Shown here: piece by piece, positions 51,501 through 59,806 of the stretch
Position numbering within the stretch: the stretch's first letter is position 1
Layout: each line of letters begins with the position of its first letter
From: Owenia fusiformis
Lineage: Eukaryota; Annelida; Polychaeta; Sabellida; Oweniidae
Length of the DNA stretch: 64,000 bases
Reading direction: 5' to 3'
Assembly (NCBI GenBank): GCA_903813345.2
Contig: CAIIXF020000008.1
Span: 5,901,341 to 5,965,340, forward strand
Program-made: the position numbers and the translations under genes
Notes under the pieces: generated by a model
The model's input: the letters and a program-made list of their open reading frames with translations, nothing else
The model's database searches: none
What the model was told of the DNA's origin: nothing

Positions 51501-54500
51501 TGTGCTAGATGGGGCACTAATATATCCCAAAAATGTGTGAGAATGAATGTCAAGCCTACGCTATAGGGGTTGCACCTATTAAGTGAATATGTAACAATAA
51601 AAATTGACAAAAGTTACTTAAATTCTCGATTCATAAAATATTTCCAAATATATATGCAAAGTGATGACATTGTTCACGTGCAGACTGTAATTGAACCTTA
51701 AAATTTGGATCCTTATATATAAGTGAATCAATTTAGTCCAGCCTTTTTAAAAAAAATCATCAAAAATTTCAAAGCTAGCAAAAGCCTCTATGGCCAACAA
51801 AGCATCAACTTGAACTTAAAAAATATGATGTGGTTTAAGGTAGTGGAGTATTGGCAGTAATGACAGGAACTAAGTTTACTGTCTACCTTTACGGTTAGCT
51901 GCAACTGATATGCAGAAAATATTCTTGAATATTAGTAGACTGAGTTATTACTGGAGACCCCGACTGTAATGTAATGTAGTAGTAGATTCTTACCTCTTTG
52001 CCTCAAGTCCCCCTCTACAGAAATGAACACGTCGTAAAAGATGTAATAAATGTGTGCATAATTCTGCTCGAAGAAGGACTTTGCTTCTGCTAAATCCCAA
52101 TTATCTGAAATAATACACAAATTGTCATTTATGTCTATGTAGGTACTTGCATGAATCTGGTATAAAATACAAAGTGTTATACTACCCTTTGCTTTCATTC
52201 GACTGCACTTCTAAAAGAGAGCTTTGTCTTCACTCTTTCAGTTTACAATAAATCTCTGATCTCACCGAGCCAATCAGAGTTTGGTTTCGAAATAAGGATG
52301 ACTTTCTAAATGGGCATTTCCTCTTTATTATTCGGGCTGTCACAGGCACGAATCTTTGGGGCGGAGAGGCCAAACTGTAATATAGTCTATACTAGGCAGA
52401 CTAGACTAGACTATGTGCAGGGTATGTTATAATGTACAGTCCCTCAATAAATATATAATGTATAGAAAACGTATTTGCAATATTAACACTGCAAAACAAA
52501 TTTAGTATTTGAATTGGAGACTGGAACGGGGAACAGGGGACATTGGTTGACATTCATTAGTGTATATTCAATTTTTCCTCTAATAAATCTAGGATCATTG
52601 AGGCATTGTAATTTTAATTTCTCTCCTTTTATCTTGAATGTAGGAATGTAGTATGGGTTATTGTTCTGATACAAAGGAACAAAAAATGACGAGATGGGCC
52701 AGATGAGACTTAAAGGAATATTCCTTGCCAAACCATCTCTCTCCTCATATGGTAGCTATAACCATGTATATGCTTGCCATGTTTAGCAAAACACACAAAA
52801 ATGTTTTTGATATGGTCAAATTTGATCACTTAGAAATGTGATGCTCAATTCCAGTAAGCTGCCATCTTTTAAAATTTCACACAGGAAGTGATGTCATAGA
52901 CTCTCAACTTTGCATATAGCATTAGGTGAGGAGCTATTAAGAATAACAAAACCAGCTAAATATTCTTTTTCAACTTTGTATCTTATTTAATCCTTCTGAA
53001 AATCTCTTCTTTTATTCTAAGTTGACAAGCCCTGAAAATATTTTTGCACAGAAAGTAATGATCACTTGTCTAGAAGTGATTTTGTGCTACTTTCCTATAC
53101 TGTTATGGGCAAGGTTATAGAAGTTGAGAGTTGATGACATCACTTCCTGCAAGAAATCTTAAAAGATGGCAGCTCACTGGAAATAAGCACTAGATTTTTA
53201 AATGATCAATATTGACCATATTCAAAGATTTTCCAATGTTTTGCTAAATATGGAAACTATATATATGATTATAGCTACCATATCAAGAGAGAAAGGGTCT
53301 GGCAAGGAATATTCCTTTAATAGAAGAAGCTATCTGCCATGTTCATGGCAGAATGAACTGATGTTAGTTTTATCCAAAATAGCAGATAAAATTTGTTTGA
53401 TATTGATAAGATAAACCTTTGACTTCAGTTGAACCAAGTAGAATCTAGATTCGAAATAAATAATGTTCTGTTTGTAAACAACTACAGTACATGGGATATA
53501 GGGTAGCAGTCATTAGGCATTGTCATCCACTAAAACATGGAACATAGGCCCCAAGAGCATGTATAAAAATCGAGTTGAGTTCCCTAAGAAAAATGTCTTG
53601 GGTGGTTAACAAAAAAACAGAAATTATGAAGGAGGCTAAAGTTCAATTGTGTTAAGATTATCACTTTTCAGTAGGTTTTACATGATTTAAAAGGTAGATA
53701 AAATACAGGATGAATGGTCGCAGATATGCGAATATGCTCACTTTTTCATTTCATTATTTAGAACCATCGACAAGAAAAAAAACACTTCCAAAATCTGAGT
53801 ACTTAGCAAACCTAATCACTTATTCTGGATGTTTTAAAAAATATAGACTCAAGCGGCTAAATATCTTAAAATAAAATAAAATAATGTCAGTAGATGTGCT
53901 TTTCACAAATGGAGCTTAACATATAGTTTAAATGTGGTCTGAGATAATGTTTCTTATTTGTATCATGGAAAATCCTGAACTGCGGTTTGTGTGAAGAACT
54001 TAGATTTTTTCACTGCCCTTGAGCGTTGCTTTACTAGCTTCATGTTGTGGCCCCTGGTTCTTCCTATATATCCTCCATTTTAGTTAATAATTCACCTACT
54101 GGGATATTATATAGTCCTTTCATGAGTTTGTAGGTCTCGATCATATCTTCTCGCTTACATCTAAAAGGCAGGATAGTCATATTTAGTTTCTTTAGTCTCT
54201 CTGAGTACTCAAGTTTGTTGAAGCCTGGACATATCTTAAGTTAGTACCGTATTCTCTGTAATTAGCGCCCAGGGCGTTTAGAAAATTGAAAATACATTAT
54301 TTAGACCATTCTAATAAGCGCCCATGTATGAAAGAAATCAGAAATCCCGAGGAATTTCATGTATGGCAATTTTTCTTGACAAGAATGCATTTTCTTCAAC
54401 ATTTCTCGTTGGACAGAATGTTAGTACAAATGCACTCACCTTCGGTTCGTGCTTTGTACAACATTCTGTCCAACTCGTGCTGAATTTCACCATATTGAAT

Positions 54501-55939
54501 GGCCTATCATTATTTATTCCTTAAACGAAAGATCTATTATACTCATCACGCATGTCATGCCTAGCACTATCTTTATAAGTAGTTCGCAAACACGGGAATA
54601 CTAGTTGAGCAAAGCACGTTTAGGAGGCCTGGAAGGTTTTCCACCCAGAAAATTTTGAAGTTTTTGTATTTGCAACCATCTGGTACGCCTGTGTGTACCA
54701 GGCTATGCATGTGTTATGACTGGTTGCGAAATGCAACTAAAATAAGTGAAACGAACTGAAATGCAATAAGAAATTTTTGGCCGATGTCCACCTTTTTTAT
54801 ACATGTTCCTGGGCCTATGTTACATGTTTGAGTAGATGACATTGCCCCAATGACAGCTACAATATATATAGGTTCATCATCTAAACTTTTAGAGTAACCA
54901 TTATAATGATAACATATCCATAAGGTTTCACCATGCAATTGCCAGTAGGTCTATATGATTGACTGGAAAAAAATAATTGAAAAAATCTGCACCAACCTTA
55001 GTCCAACAACATTAGACCTAGCCTGGGCCTCGTTTCTTATCTGACATGTCTTATGGCCCCGGCTAGGTCTAACCTCCATGATAATTTTTCCCTTGTTGCG
55101 CGTTCCGCAGGTTTCGACCAGCGGAACTAATTAACACTGAAAACATGGTAATATTACATAAAGAATGTGATTCAAGCATGCATACATACCTTATGAATAC
55201 ATACACACCATCCCGTATCCCCCTTAGACCCTATTGATGCATAATTACGAAAATATTGGAGACAGGTTTGGAATTATACGAAAATGTCGGTCAGTTCCGG
55301 TAACATCGAAATTGCAAATCGTTTCAGGAATTGACCGTCATTGCGACACTGCATCAACGAACAGTAGGTTTGCAATTAATAACTAATTTGCGTGTATACA
55401 AGCGCTACATAAATCAATCAAAGATACCTGTTATCCTCAAAATTGATCTTTATATCCCGAGTAATCGCGTGATAATTATCAATCTATTTGACAACAATTT
55501 CGTTTCAATAGTTTAAATTTTAACCCGGGACGAACAGACACAATGACGGACATGCGGAATGTCATTTTAGAGATTGGTAAGTTTAACCTCATTTTACTTG
55601 TATAAATGACCATTTAATACAATAATATTGTGTTGAATCGCTTGATGTTATGTGTTTTTATATTGTTGTCAATAAATAAGTAATTTCATGCGCGTTTAAT
55701 TAATAACTGATAGTGAGAATTTGCAACAAATGAAAGCATACCACGGAAGTTAAACCCAATCACGGCAACAAGAACATTCAGATTAATAAATGAAAGCCGT
55801 GGTATTGGGTTTAACTTGTTGAACTACACCAACCTAAAATAACTCTCAAATGTTTTAGCCTCGCAACTGGTTCTTTCTTCGTGTCAAGGACTTTGTGGCT
55901 CGACTTCTTAGCGTCTCCGTCTGGCTTTTTCCGAAACAT
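27239..55939 (-). CDS. RALGAPA1: Ral GTPase-activating protein subunit alpha, 5' half of the gene
   Basis: Twenty-two exons with GT-AG borders and matching phases join to 1083 codons without a stop. The product follows vertebrate RALGAPA1 from the N-terminus ([13 protein letters not shown], close to the human start) through [57 protein letters not shown] and RTFSRGW to [10 protein letters not shown] and [20 protein letters not shown] pairs with RALGAPB to switch off RalA/RalB and acts downstream of insulin/AKT signalling. The human protein is about 2000 residues; the C-terminal Rap/RalGAP domain is not in this window, so the gene must continue beyond position 1 through an intron longer than 27 kb, or be truncated here. 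The serine-rich middle (exons 17-21) is the expected regulatory linker. Vertebrates have paralogues A1 and A2; an invertebrate single copy would be equally related to both. Confidence 0.93.
27956..28045 (+). pseudogene. Possible THAP-domain first-exon remnant
   Basis: A 30-codon frame starting [13 protein letters not shown] resembles the first zinc-binding pair of a THAP domain (MPxxCxVxxC). It is preceded by CGCCATCTTG and an AAGGAAAATGCC start context, typical of such genes or of P-type transposons. Only the first few motif residues are present and a stop follows. Confidence 0.3.
28587..32690 (+). repeat. Tandem TGACCT-rich dispersed repeat with GGAGGCC hairpin end
   Basis: Two major units start with the palindrome GATTGCAAGCAATC and CACGGAGGCCC (about 28596 and 29973). 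Inside are subunits of about 440 bp marked by TTCG(A/G)AGGTCACTGAAGG (about 29070, 29510, 30450 and 30895). They are dense in TGACCTTTGACCT and TGACCTTGACCT. The far end (about 32600-32690) has GGAGGCC...GGCCTCC hairpins followed by TAATA/TAATT. It is nested in the long-TIR element and is itself interrupted at 31276-32472. Confidence 0.8.
31276..32472. mobile_element. CAAGGG...CCCTTG transposon inserted in the TGACCT repeat
   Basis: Ends are CAAGGG (31276) and CCCTTG (to 32472), followed a few bases inside by CAATACCCGG and its inverse. The flanking sequence GTAGGAG is present on both sides and is part of a repeat-family block (GTAGGTGCATATAGTAG) seen uninterrupted near 29888. CAAGGG-type ends suggest the hAT group, but the duplication reads as 7 bp rather than a clean 8 bp. 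No transposase. Confidence 0.65.
34092..35720. other. Intron sequence, nothing recognised
   Basis: Part of the RALGAPA intron between exons 21 and 22. The short frames here (33961-34233 minus, 34594-34791 plus) have no family resemblance. Confidence 0.4.
35721..35894 (-). CDS. RALGAPA1: RALGAPA exon 21
   Basis: Residues 927-985. [20 protein letters not shown] corresponds to the SRSQTPSP region of the human protein. Acceptor TTCTTTAG, donor AAA|GTAAGA. The next intron is about 8.2 kb and carries nested transposons. Confidence 0.88.
36304..36534 (-). CDS. RALGAPA1: RALGAPA exon 20
   Basis: Residues 850-927, an acidic and serine-rich linker ([14 protein letters not shown]). Acceptor TTTTACAG, donor AGAG|GTAAGA; phase 1 at both ends. 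Confidence 0.87.
37168..37248 (-). CDS. RALGAPA1: RALGAPA exon 19
   Basis: Residues 823-850, [15 protein letters not shown] and VVSDSQGG. An 81-bp phase-1 exon with acceptor TTGTAG and donor GAG|GTAGGA; as a symmetric exon it could be skipped in frame. Confidence 0.8.
37895..38235. repeat. 22-bp minisatellite (TGACACCCATTTTATTATGG)
   Basis: About fifteen head-to-tail units of ATGGCATGACACCCATTTTA (plus TT) lie in the intron between exons 18 and 19, with small variations (GGGGTGACACCC, TATAATGG). Confidence 0.92.
38418..38597 (-). CDS. RALGAPA1: RALGAPA exon 18
   Basis: Residues 763-823, with [14 protein letters not shown] and [18 protein letters not shown] resembles a basophilic kinase (AKT/PKA) site. 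Phase 1 at both ends. Confidence 0.87.
39258..39575. repeat. Degenerate ATGACAGACAAATC repeats
   Basis: Many imperfect 16-22-bp units of the form CCTATGACAGACAAATC lie in the intron between exons 17 and 18. It is a decayed minisatellite with no coding content. Confidence 0.7.
39658..39846 (-). CDS. RALGAPA1: RALGAPA exon 17
   Basis: Residues 700-763. [15 protein letters not shown] matches the family motif around RTFSRGW; the rest is serine-rich. Phase 1 at both ends. Confidence 0.92.
40068..40233 (-). repeat. 83-bp duplication of the exon 16 end and donor
   Basis: Two units (about 40068-40150 and 40151-40233) share TATATCAT.AACCAGTACCC and ACCTCTATTTTCTCC. The outer copy repeats the last codons of exon 16 and a donor (AGAG|GTACAT) but has no acceptor. 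Confidence 0.85.
40205..40328 (-). CDS. RALGAPA1: RALGAPA exon 16
   Basis: Residues 659-700, [20 protein letters not shown] then [14 protein letters not shown], very close to the family, including the basic tract. Donor AGAG|GTACGT. Confidence 0.94.
40736..40858 (-). CDS. RALGAPA1: RALGAPA exon 15 (the complete copy)
   Basis: Residues 618-658, [20 protein letters not shown] then [14 protein letters not shown]. It is the only one of eight copies with a donor (GCA|GTAAGA). Acceptor TTTTATTTCAG. Confidence 0.93.
40974..41690 (-). repeat. Tandem array of seven truncated copies of RALGAPA exon 15
   Basis: Seven units of 112 or 116 bp precede the real exon 15. Each has an intact acceptor (ATATTTCAG) and the first 31 codons ([13 protein letters not shown] to VLSSLT), then loses the last ten codons and the donor. 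First bases of the copies are at 40974, 41086, 41198, 41314, 41430, 41546 and 41662. None can be a complete exon; the 60-codon frames here are by-products. Confidence 0.92.
42193..42378 (-). CDS. RALGAPA1: RALGAPA exon 14
   Basis: Residues 556-617, [20 protein letters not shown] and [14 protein letters not shown], highly conserved. Ends QPIFQ in phase 0 at CAA|GTATGT. Confidence 0.94.
42581..42717 (-). CDS. RALGAPA1: RALGAPA exon 13
   Basis: Residues 510-555, with [20 protein letters not shown] and NVFLLQ, matching the family. A 29-bp tandem duplication (ATCACATAATTTCTAGGTAA, about 42509-42566) lies just beyond the donor CAG|GTACAT. Confidence 0.92.
43003..43108 (-). CDS. RALGAPA1: RALGAPA exon 12
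   Basis: Residues 475-510, variable linker ([13 protein letters not shown]). Assigned by acceptor TTGTAG, donor G|GTAATC and exact phase continuity. Confidence 0.82.
43902..44063 (-). CDS. RALGAPA1: RALGAPA exon 11
   Basis: Residues 421-474, a proline/serine-rich linker ([15 protein letters not shown]), with several SP sites of the kind proline-directed kinases use. Acceptor CTTACAG, donor ATT|GTAAGT. Confidence 0.85.
44270..44484. mobile_element. Mariner-type MITE, 215 bp
   Basis: Ends are CAGGGTGGGCCAATAATAAT and, inverted, ATTTTTATTGGGTAACCCTG, each flanked by TA. There is no coding content. It sits in the RALGAPA intron between exons 10 and 11. Its ends differ from those of the mariner remnant at 26656, so it belongs to another subfamily. 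Confidence 0.8.
45020..45091 (-). CDS. RALGAPA1: RALGAPA exon 10
   Basis: Residues 397-420, [20 protein letters not shown] then EWLQ. Acceptor TTGTTTCAG, donor CAG|GTAACC, phase 0. Confidence 0.9.
45489..45732 (-). CDS. RALGAPA1: RALGAPA exon 9
   Basis: Residues 315-396. A serine-rich linker leads into [20 protein letters not shown] and HEIFRQ, which match the family. Acceptor AAATTCAG, donor CAG|GTAAAA. Confidence 0.9.
46011..46137 (-). CDS. RALGAPA1: RALGAPA exon 8
   Basis: Residues 273-315, including [12 protein letters not shown]. Starts in phase 1 and ends in phase 2 at donor AA|GTAATG. Confidence 0.87.
46228..46336 (-). repeat. 22-bp duplication of the exon 7 donor
   Basis: The unit TACTTTTAATGTACTCACCC (plus AA) occurs at 46293-46314 and 46315-46336, with a diverged third copy at 46228-46249. 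Read on the minus strand each carries TTGG|GTGAGT, so there is a second good donor 22 nt beyond the real one. Confidence 0.8.
46333..46471 (-). CDS. RALGAPA1: RALGAPA exon 7
   Basis: Residues 227-273, [15 protein letters not shown] and [16 protein letters not shown]. Donor TTGG|GTGAGT; the donor region is tandemly duplicated just downstream (46293-46336). Confidence 0.92.
46830..46957 (-). CDS. RALGAPA1: RALGAPA exon 6
   Basis: Residues 184-226, with [17 protein letters not shown] matching the family helix. Acceptor GTTTTAG, donor GAG|GTAAGT. Confidence 0.9.
47399..47579 (-). CDS. RALGAPA1: RALGAPA exon 5
   Basis: Residues 124-184, starting [16 protein letters not shown] as in the family, then a more variable stretch. 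The donor G|GTAGTA is chosen because it alone gives the phase needed by exon 6; the open frame runs on beyond it into the intron. Confidence 0.87.
48025..48126 (-). CDS. RALGAPA1: RALGAPA exon 4
   Basis: Residues 90-123, [19 protein letters not shown] and [12 protein letters not shown], very close to the family. Phase 0 at both ends; donor AAA|GTATGC. Confidence 0.93.
49139..49188 (-). CDS. RALGAPA1: RALGAPA exon 3
   Basis: A 50-bp exon, residues 73-89 ([13 protein letters not shown]). Acceptor TTTTTGTAG, donor GAG|GTAAGA. Confidence 0.9.
49285..49350. repeat. Small dispersed repeat
   Basis: TTACAGATGCTGAATACCAA followed by AAAAAATTGGAGACCATAAC matches the copies at about 26490-26630 and 61970-62055. 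Confidence 0.5.
51015..51110 (-). CDS. RALGAPA1: Predicted cassette exon of RALGAPA (exon 2b)
   Basis: A 96-bp open block with acceptor TTGTTTTATTAG and donor AAAG|GTATCT. It is phase 1 at both ends, exactly the phase of the intron it lies in. It would add 32 residues including [19 protein letters not shown] between DLRQR and NKAHKEE without changing the frame. The human canonical protein, as I recall it, has no insert here, so this is either an optional exon or lineage-specific. Confidence 0.5.
51994..52104 (-). CDS. RALGAPA1: RALGAPA exon 2
   Basis: Residues 36-72, with [20 protein letters not shown], a strongly conserved stretch. Acceptor TTATTTCAG, donor GAG|GTAAGA; phase 1 at both ends. 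Confidence 0.92.
52714..53316. mobile_element. Fold-back MITE with TTAA target duplication
   Basis: Perfect ends AGGAATATTCCTTGCC and inverse, each next to TTAA (52710-52713 and 53317-53320). The inverted similarity runs about 200 bp into each side (GGTAGCTATAACCAT against ATTATAGCTACC, GCTGCCATCTTTTAA against TTAAAAGATGGCAGC, GAAGTGATGTCAT against ATGACATCACTTC). It lies in RALGAPA intron 1 and could fold into a long hairpin in the pre-mRNA. Confidence 0.87.
53321..55500. other. RALGAPA intron 1 remainder
   Basis: No coding evidence. A repeat-like block with TAATTAGCGCCCAGGGCG and TAATAAGCGCCC occurs at about 54245-54330 and may be the end of another DNA element. Confidence 0.4.
55747..55817. 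repeat. Inverted repeat beside the RALGAPA exon 1 donor
   Basis: AAGTTAAACCCAATCACGG (55747-55765) pairs with CCGTGGTATTGGGTTTAACT (from 55797). The hairpin would form in intron 1 starting about 17 nt after the exon 1 donor. Confidence 0.65.
55834..55939 (-). CDS. RALGAPA1: RALGAPA exon 1
   Basis: Residues 1-35. The start ATG is at 55937-55939; the protein start [10 protein letters not shown] and [15 protein letters not shown] match the family N-terminus. Donor G|GTTGGT, phase 1. An inverted repeat lies just inside the following intron. Confidence 0.9.
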
Positions 55940-56730
55940 GATGTCGTTGAGTGCATATATGACCAATGAAGCGGTCAAAATGACAAATGTTTACAACATT
56001 TCGGAAAGATTTCCTGAAATTGTCTAAATCATCACAGCGCATGTGCAATGGCAAACTCTTATCTTGAGAATAAAATCGAAAACATAATTTATCTTATCAT
56101 TTTAGAATATAAGCTACCTCCTTTTATCCTTGAAATTTTTGAATAAAATATGAATGATATATTTCGTGTCAAAAAGTATTTTCATATATGCAAATGATTT
56201 TAATCATTAACCCTTTTATTCCAAGGAAATTGAAAACAATGTAATGTTTTAGAGAAGTTCTGGTCACGTGACTAACGTCAAAGGTCAGGAACGTGGAATC
56301 ATGTAAACAAATAAATTTATTTTAGACCCTTTTTTAATTGCATAATGAGCGTTCATCATAGTGTCAGATTCACGATTTTTCAATTTTAATTATGAAACAA
56401 CTATCCCATATCTATTTCTAACGTATTTTCATCAATTTTAAAATGTTAAAACTGGTTTAACTTAAGTTCTAAAACAATGTTTACATTTCAAAACAAAGCC
56501 AAAAGTCATGAATGACATGACTTGTTTTCAGTAGTAATTAGTTTGAAAATATTGATTAATGTATATCTTCTCATAGCATATATATGTAATAAAATTATTA
56601 AACAAATAAATAACAAACTATAATTTTGCAGATTGGACTAAATAACTTATTCATTGGGTCATTGTAAAGTTCATAAAGCGTTGTCAGGAAGCTAACCAAT
56701 TGGACAAAAGGGTTAGCAACCACAGCAAAA

Positions 56731-57489
56731 ATGGCAGCTCACTGCATGGGAAACTTTGGTGCCTATAAATTCGCCTATAGTCGGTTCATGGACGATCCTA
56801 TAAGGTCACAAGAGTCTAATAGGAAAGATGAAGAAACTGTCTGGGTGAATAAGAGGTATATACCGACTGATTTTCGCAGTACAGCTCCTGTACCCAGGTA
56901 CAAAATTGTAGCACCAAATCTTCTACCTGAGCCTCCAAGATATTGGGTACCTCTTGGTGAGGCATCTCTAAAGACATTTGATAGAGCTGGAGATGAGGAG
57001 AGTATATATCCATCACAACCAAGCAGTAGATGTGAGGAGTGGTCAACATTAAGACAAATGCTTCCATCTCGTGGTAGGCCATACAGACACAGTCCCCCTA
57101 ATTGGGGCACAGGGGCCAGTGCTCCCCCACAGTGGACAGGGAAGAACCAGGGGAGATTTCCACATATAAACAGCCCAATGACAAGGTAGGTTCCATTCAT
57201 CAAAACTGTCATTTAAATTGTCTTGCAAATGAGGTATATTCATTCTAATGTGTATTTAAATTTGAAATAACATTCTTTCTGTTAACTTTTGATTATATGA
57301 CATGTCTACTGTTACCAGTTAACATAGTGTCTTGATAATATTCATTTAAATACAGTACCAGATTTCATTTCAAAATTTTACAAAAATACAACCAACATAT
57401 AACGTGCCTTGTTATTTACATTTTATTCTTTTATTTTCAGGTATACAGATGATATGCATTTAACTAATAGACTCTTCAAACTACATTAG
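56731..57489 (+). CDS. Two-exon gene for a small basic proline-rich protein, function unknown
   Basis: Exon 1 is 56731-57185 (donor ACAAG|GTAGGT) and exon 2 is 57441-57489 (acceptor TTATTTTCAG), giving 167 residues ending RLFKLH. The start context AAAAATGGC is good. The protein has no signal peptide or membrane span. It is rich in Pro, Arg and Tyr/Trp, with PPRYWVPLGEASLKTFDR as the most conserved-looking stretch. That composition recalls the small ciliary or sperm microtubule inner proteins (SPMIP/TEX43 type), but I could not match a named family and do not claim one. It is divergent from RALGAPA, about 0.8 kb apart, and may share a promoter region. A possible non-coding 5' exon boundary (TTTTGCAG) ends at 56631. 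Confidence 0.65.
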
Positions 57490-58870
57490 AATTAGATTGA
57501 TAACTTATTGATGGATAAAGGAATTTGGGAGAGTGCAACAAATTATGAAAAATTGAAAAAATGTTCACACATTCCATTGAAATACTGTATTACAAAATTT
57601 TCATTACAGGGGTCCATTTACATTGACTGTATAGAAAAATTGGAAATGGGCCCCTGTTGTCATATGTGTTTTTATAAAGAATCAAAATAGCATTACAGAA
57701 TACAGTATTATACGAATTGAGACATTTTTGGAGGATTTATTTTACAAACAGTATTAGGAAACTAGTGGTTTTTAGAAAACCTGTGCCATGAAACAAAAGA
57801 GAAGGCACAATATTCAGAACAATTCAAATATAAATCAGAAGAGCAGCAATTATAATCAAAATTATGTACAAAACAAATGAACATTATGATATTTATCAAA
57901 ACAATTTCTCTGAATGGTCGTTTACAAAATTCAGATACTTAGATAGAATAAACTTATTGCTTCCTTGCTAGGGTATTCGTGCATTGGGACTAACTTATCA
58001 GAGAGAATCCAATTTGAGAAAAATTGAGAAAAAACAACCCATTGAAATTATATGTGATTTGAGGTTCTGGATTAATCAATATTTTCATCTTCATATTTGC
58101 CCATGGGCATTAATTTAAAAGTACTTTCAAACACCACCTATTCAAAATAGACACCAAGTGGGTGTATCAGCAAGAAATTCTGGTACTAGAATATTAGGTT
58201 ATTAATCCCAGTACAATCTGACAATGGACAATACAAATATAAGAAATGTTTTAACCAGAATCTCAATTTTGTTATTTTGGAATAACTCCCATGTTTTCCA
58301 TTTATTAATCGTAATTGTATTTGTACATCATTTGTTAAAGAGGTGTAGTGACTATACTATATCTAGGAGTCTTTTGCTAACATGTATTTTCATTGTGATT
58401 TTTATATATTGTAGTTTTTTAAGTTTGAATACAAATTGCATTTAGTTTTGCGATATTATGATTTTGATTAGTTGCATAGGACATATTTATCTTAATATAT
58501 CATAATTGTATTTTATCAAACAAATATTGAAAACTATTGTGAAATGAAATCAATTTATTTTTAAAGGCTATTTGAATACTTTATTGTCCAATGTTTTGTC
58601 AAATACATGTATGCTGTTATTATTAGTTTTGAATTATTTTTAACACATTTGTTTGTTTTATCTGTATTTGTAACAGTTGTCATTCCCATTTTATTCCAAA
58701 ATGTACAGAAATGTTAGTATTTGTAGAACAATCAGTATTACTATGGCGTTATATATATTTTACAGTGTTGATGTAAATATCTCACAAAATGCAAAAATTA
58801 CAAAATATATTTGTTCTCTTTTTTAAATGATACAATAATTTAAATAAAGGTATTTTAGAGAGAAACTGAT
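57490..58870 (+). other. Likely 3' UTR and intergenic DNA after the two-exon gene
   Basis: AT-rich with no supported gene. An AATAAA at 58843-58848 could end the transcript of the plus-strand gene. Short frames inside are not gene-like. Confidence 0.35.
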
Positions 58871-59131
58871 GACTTTTTAGTTTTTTTCATGTTCTAATTG
58901 GGTTTCAAATACAAAAGTTTCAAACTTTCAAATACAAAAGTTGAACAAACATTACAAAATATCACAAAAGCTTCATGTTATTGTAGGTTTTAAATAGAAT
59001 TGTCATCTTCAAGTATCCATCAGTCAACATAAAATACATCCAGTAGTACTAGCATGTATTATATCCCATTATTATATTTCATGGCTTTTCATTTATGAGC
59101 ACTAAAGGTAATCAGACAGGTACACATATGA

Positions 59132-59770
59132 TCAGGTCTGGGCTGCTATTGGTAATGGTAGCGTGGATGATTTTTCAACGAAAAATGTTTTTAGAATAAA
59201 GACTTGTCCAACGCCTGCTAGTACAATACAGAGTGTTTCAAATAAGGCCCACAGGCCAACCCGTTCATTTAACATTTCTGCGGCATGTCTCCCTACAGCC
59301 TCCTTCAAGCGATACTCCTTTTGGTACGTATTCACATGTTCGATTGATTTGTGCACTGTCTCAAATGATGTTTCCATGGCAGTCCTTACTATTGGTCTTT
59401 TGTCTCCAGCCTCGATAGCAAGTGATCCATGTTCCTGGGCCACAAGTTCAAAATATACAATTTTATGCGTAAATGTTGAAAATTCATTTCCGAAACAAAA
59501 CTTATACACTCCTCGTGATGATTCAAATATAAATTCATCATTCTTCTTCTTGATTTCTTTATACACGATTTTACCATTTGGTGATTCTATACTTGCGTCA
59601 ACATCATTTTGACCTCCCTTGAGAACTTTAAAGCTGAATGTTAATGGTACTGGACCTTCATACTCTTCATAGAAACATTTTCGCTCATTATCAGGCAGTT
59701 CAAATACGAAGCGTGATCCCAATACACATGGCACTATTACCAAAATAGCATAAGGTAATAATAGCAACAT
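59132..59770 (-). CDS. TMED7: p24 family cargo receptor, TMED3/TMED7 type (intronless)
   Basis: A single open exon of 212 residues. It has a signal peptide (MLLLLPYAILVIVPCVLGS), a GOLD domain with FELPDNERKCFYEEY, DVDASIESPNGKIVYKE and KFCFGNEFSTFTHK including the two disulfide cysteines, and a helical region with YRLKEAVGRHAAEMLNERV. A membrane span (LFETLCIVLAGVGQVFILK) follows, then a short tail starting FFVEK. p24 proteins cycle between ER and Golgi in COPI/COPII vesicles and help sort cargo such as GPI-anchored proteins; FF binds COPII. I start at the ATG at 59770 because the more upstream frame begins only with TTG. The gamma subgroup (TMED3/7) fits best. Vertebrate relatives have introns, so this copy may be a retrogene, although I see no poly(A) tail or target duplication. 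The tail lacks an obvious dilysine signal. Confidence 0.9.
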   Translation of the reverse strand: MLLLLPYAILVIVPCVLGSRFVFELPDNERKCFYEEYEGPVPLTFSFKVLKGGQNDVDASIESPNGKIVYKEIKKKNDEFIFESSRGVYKFCFGNEFSTFTHKIVYFELVAQEHGSLAIEAGDKRPIVRTAMETSFETVHKSIEHVNTYQKEYRLKEAVGRHAAEMLNERVGLWALFETLCIVLAGVGQVFILKTFFVEKSSTLPLPIAAQT

Positions 59771-59806
59771 TTTATCCAACTTCACTAGTTTATATACAGC
59801 AACCAA

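Noticed and set aside
56775-57243. Minus-strand frames over the two-exon gene
   Set aside because: Antisense shadows; the plus strand has a start, a donor, an acceptor and phase agreement.
59163-59612. 149-codon plus-strand frame
   Set aside because: Antisense of the p24 coding region, whose family match is unambiguous.
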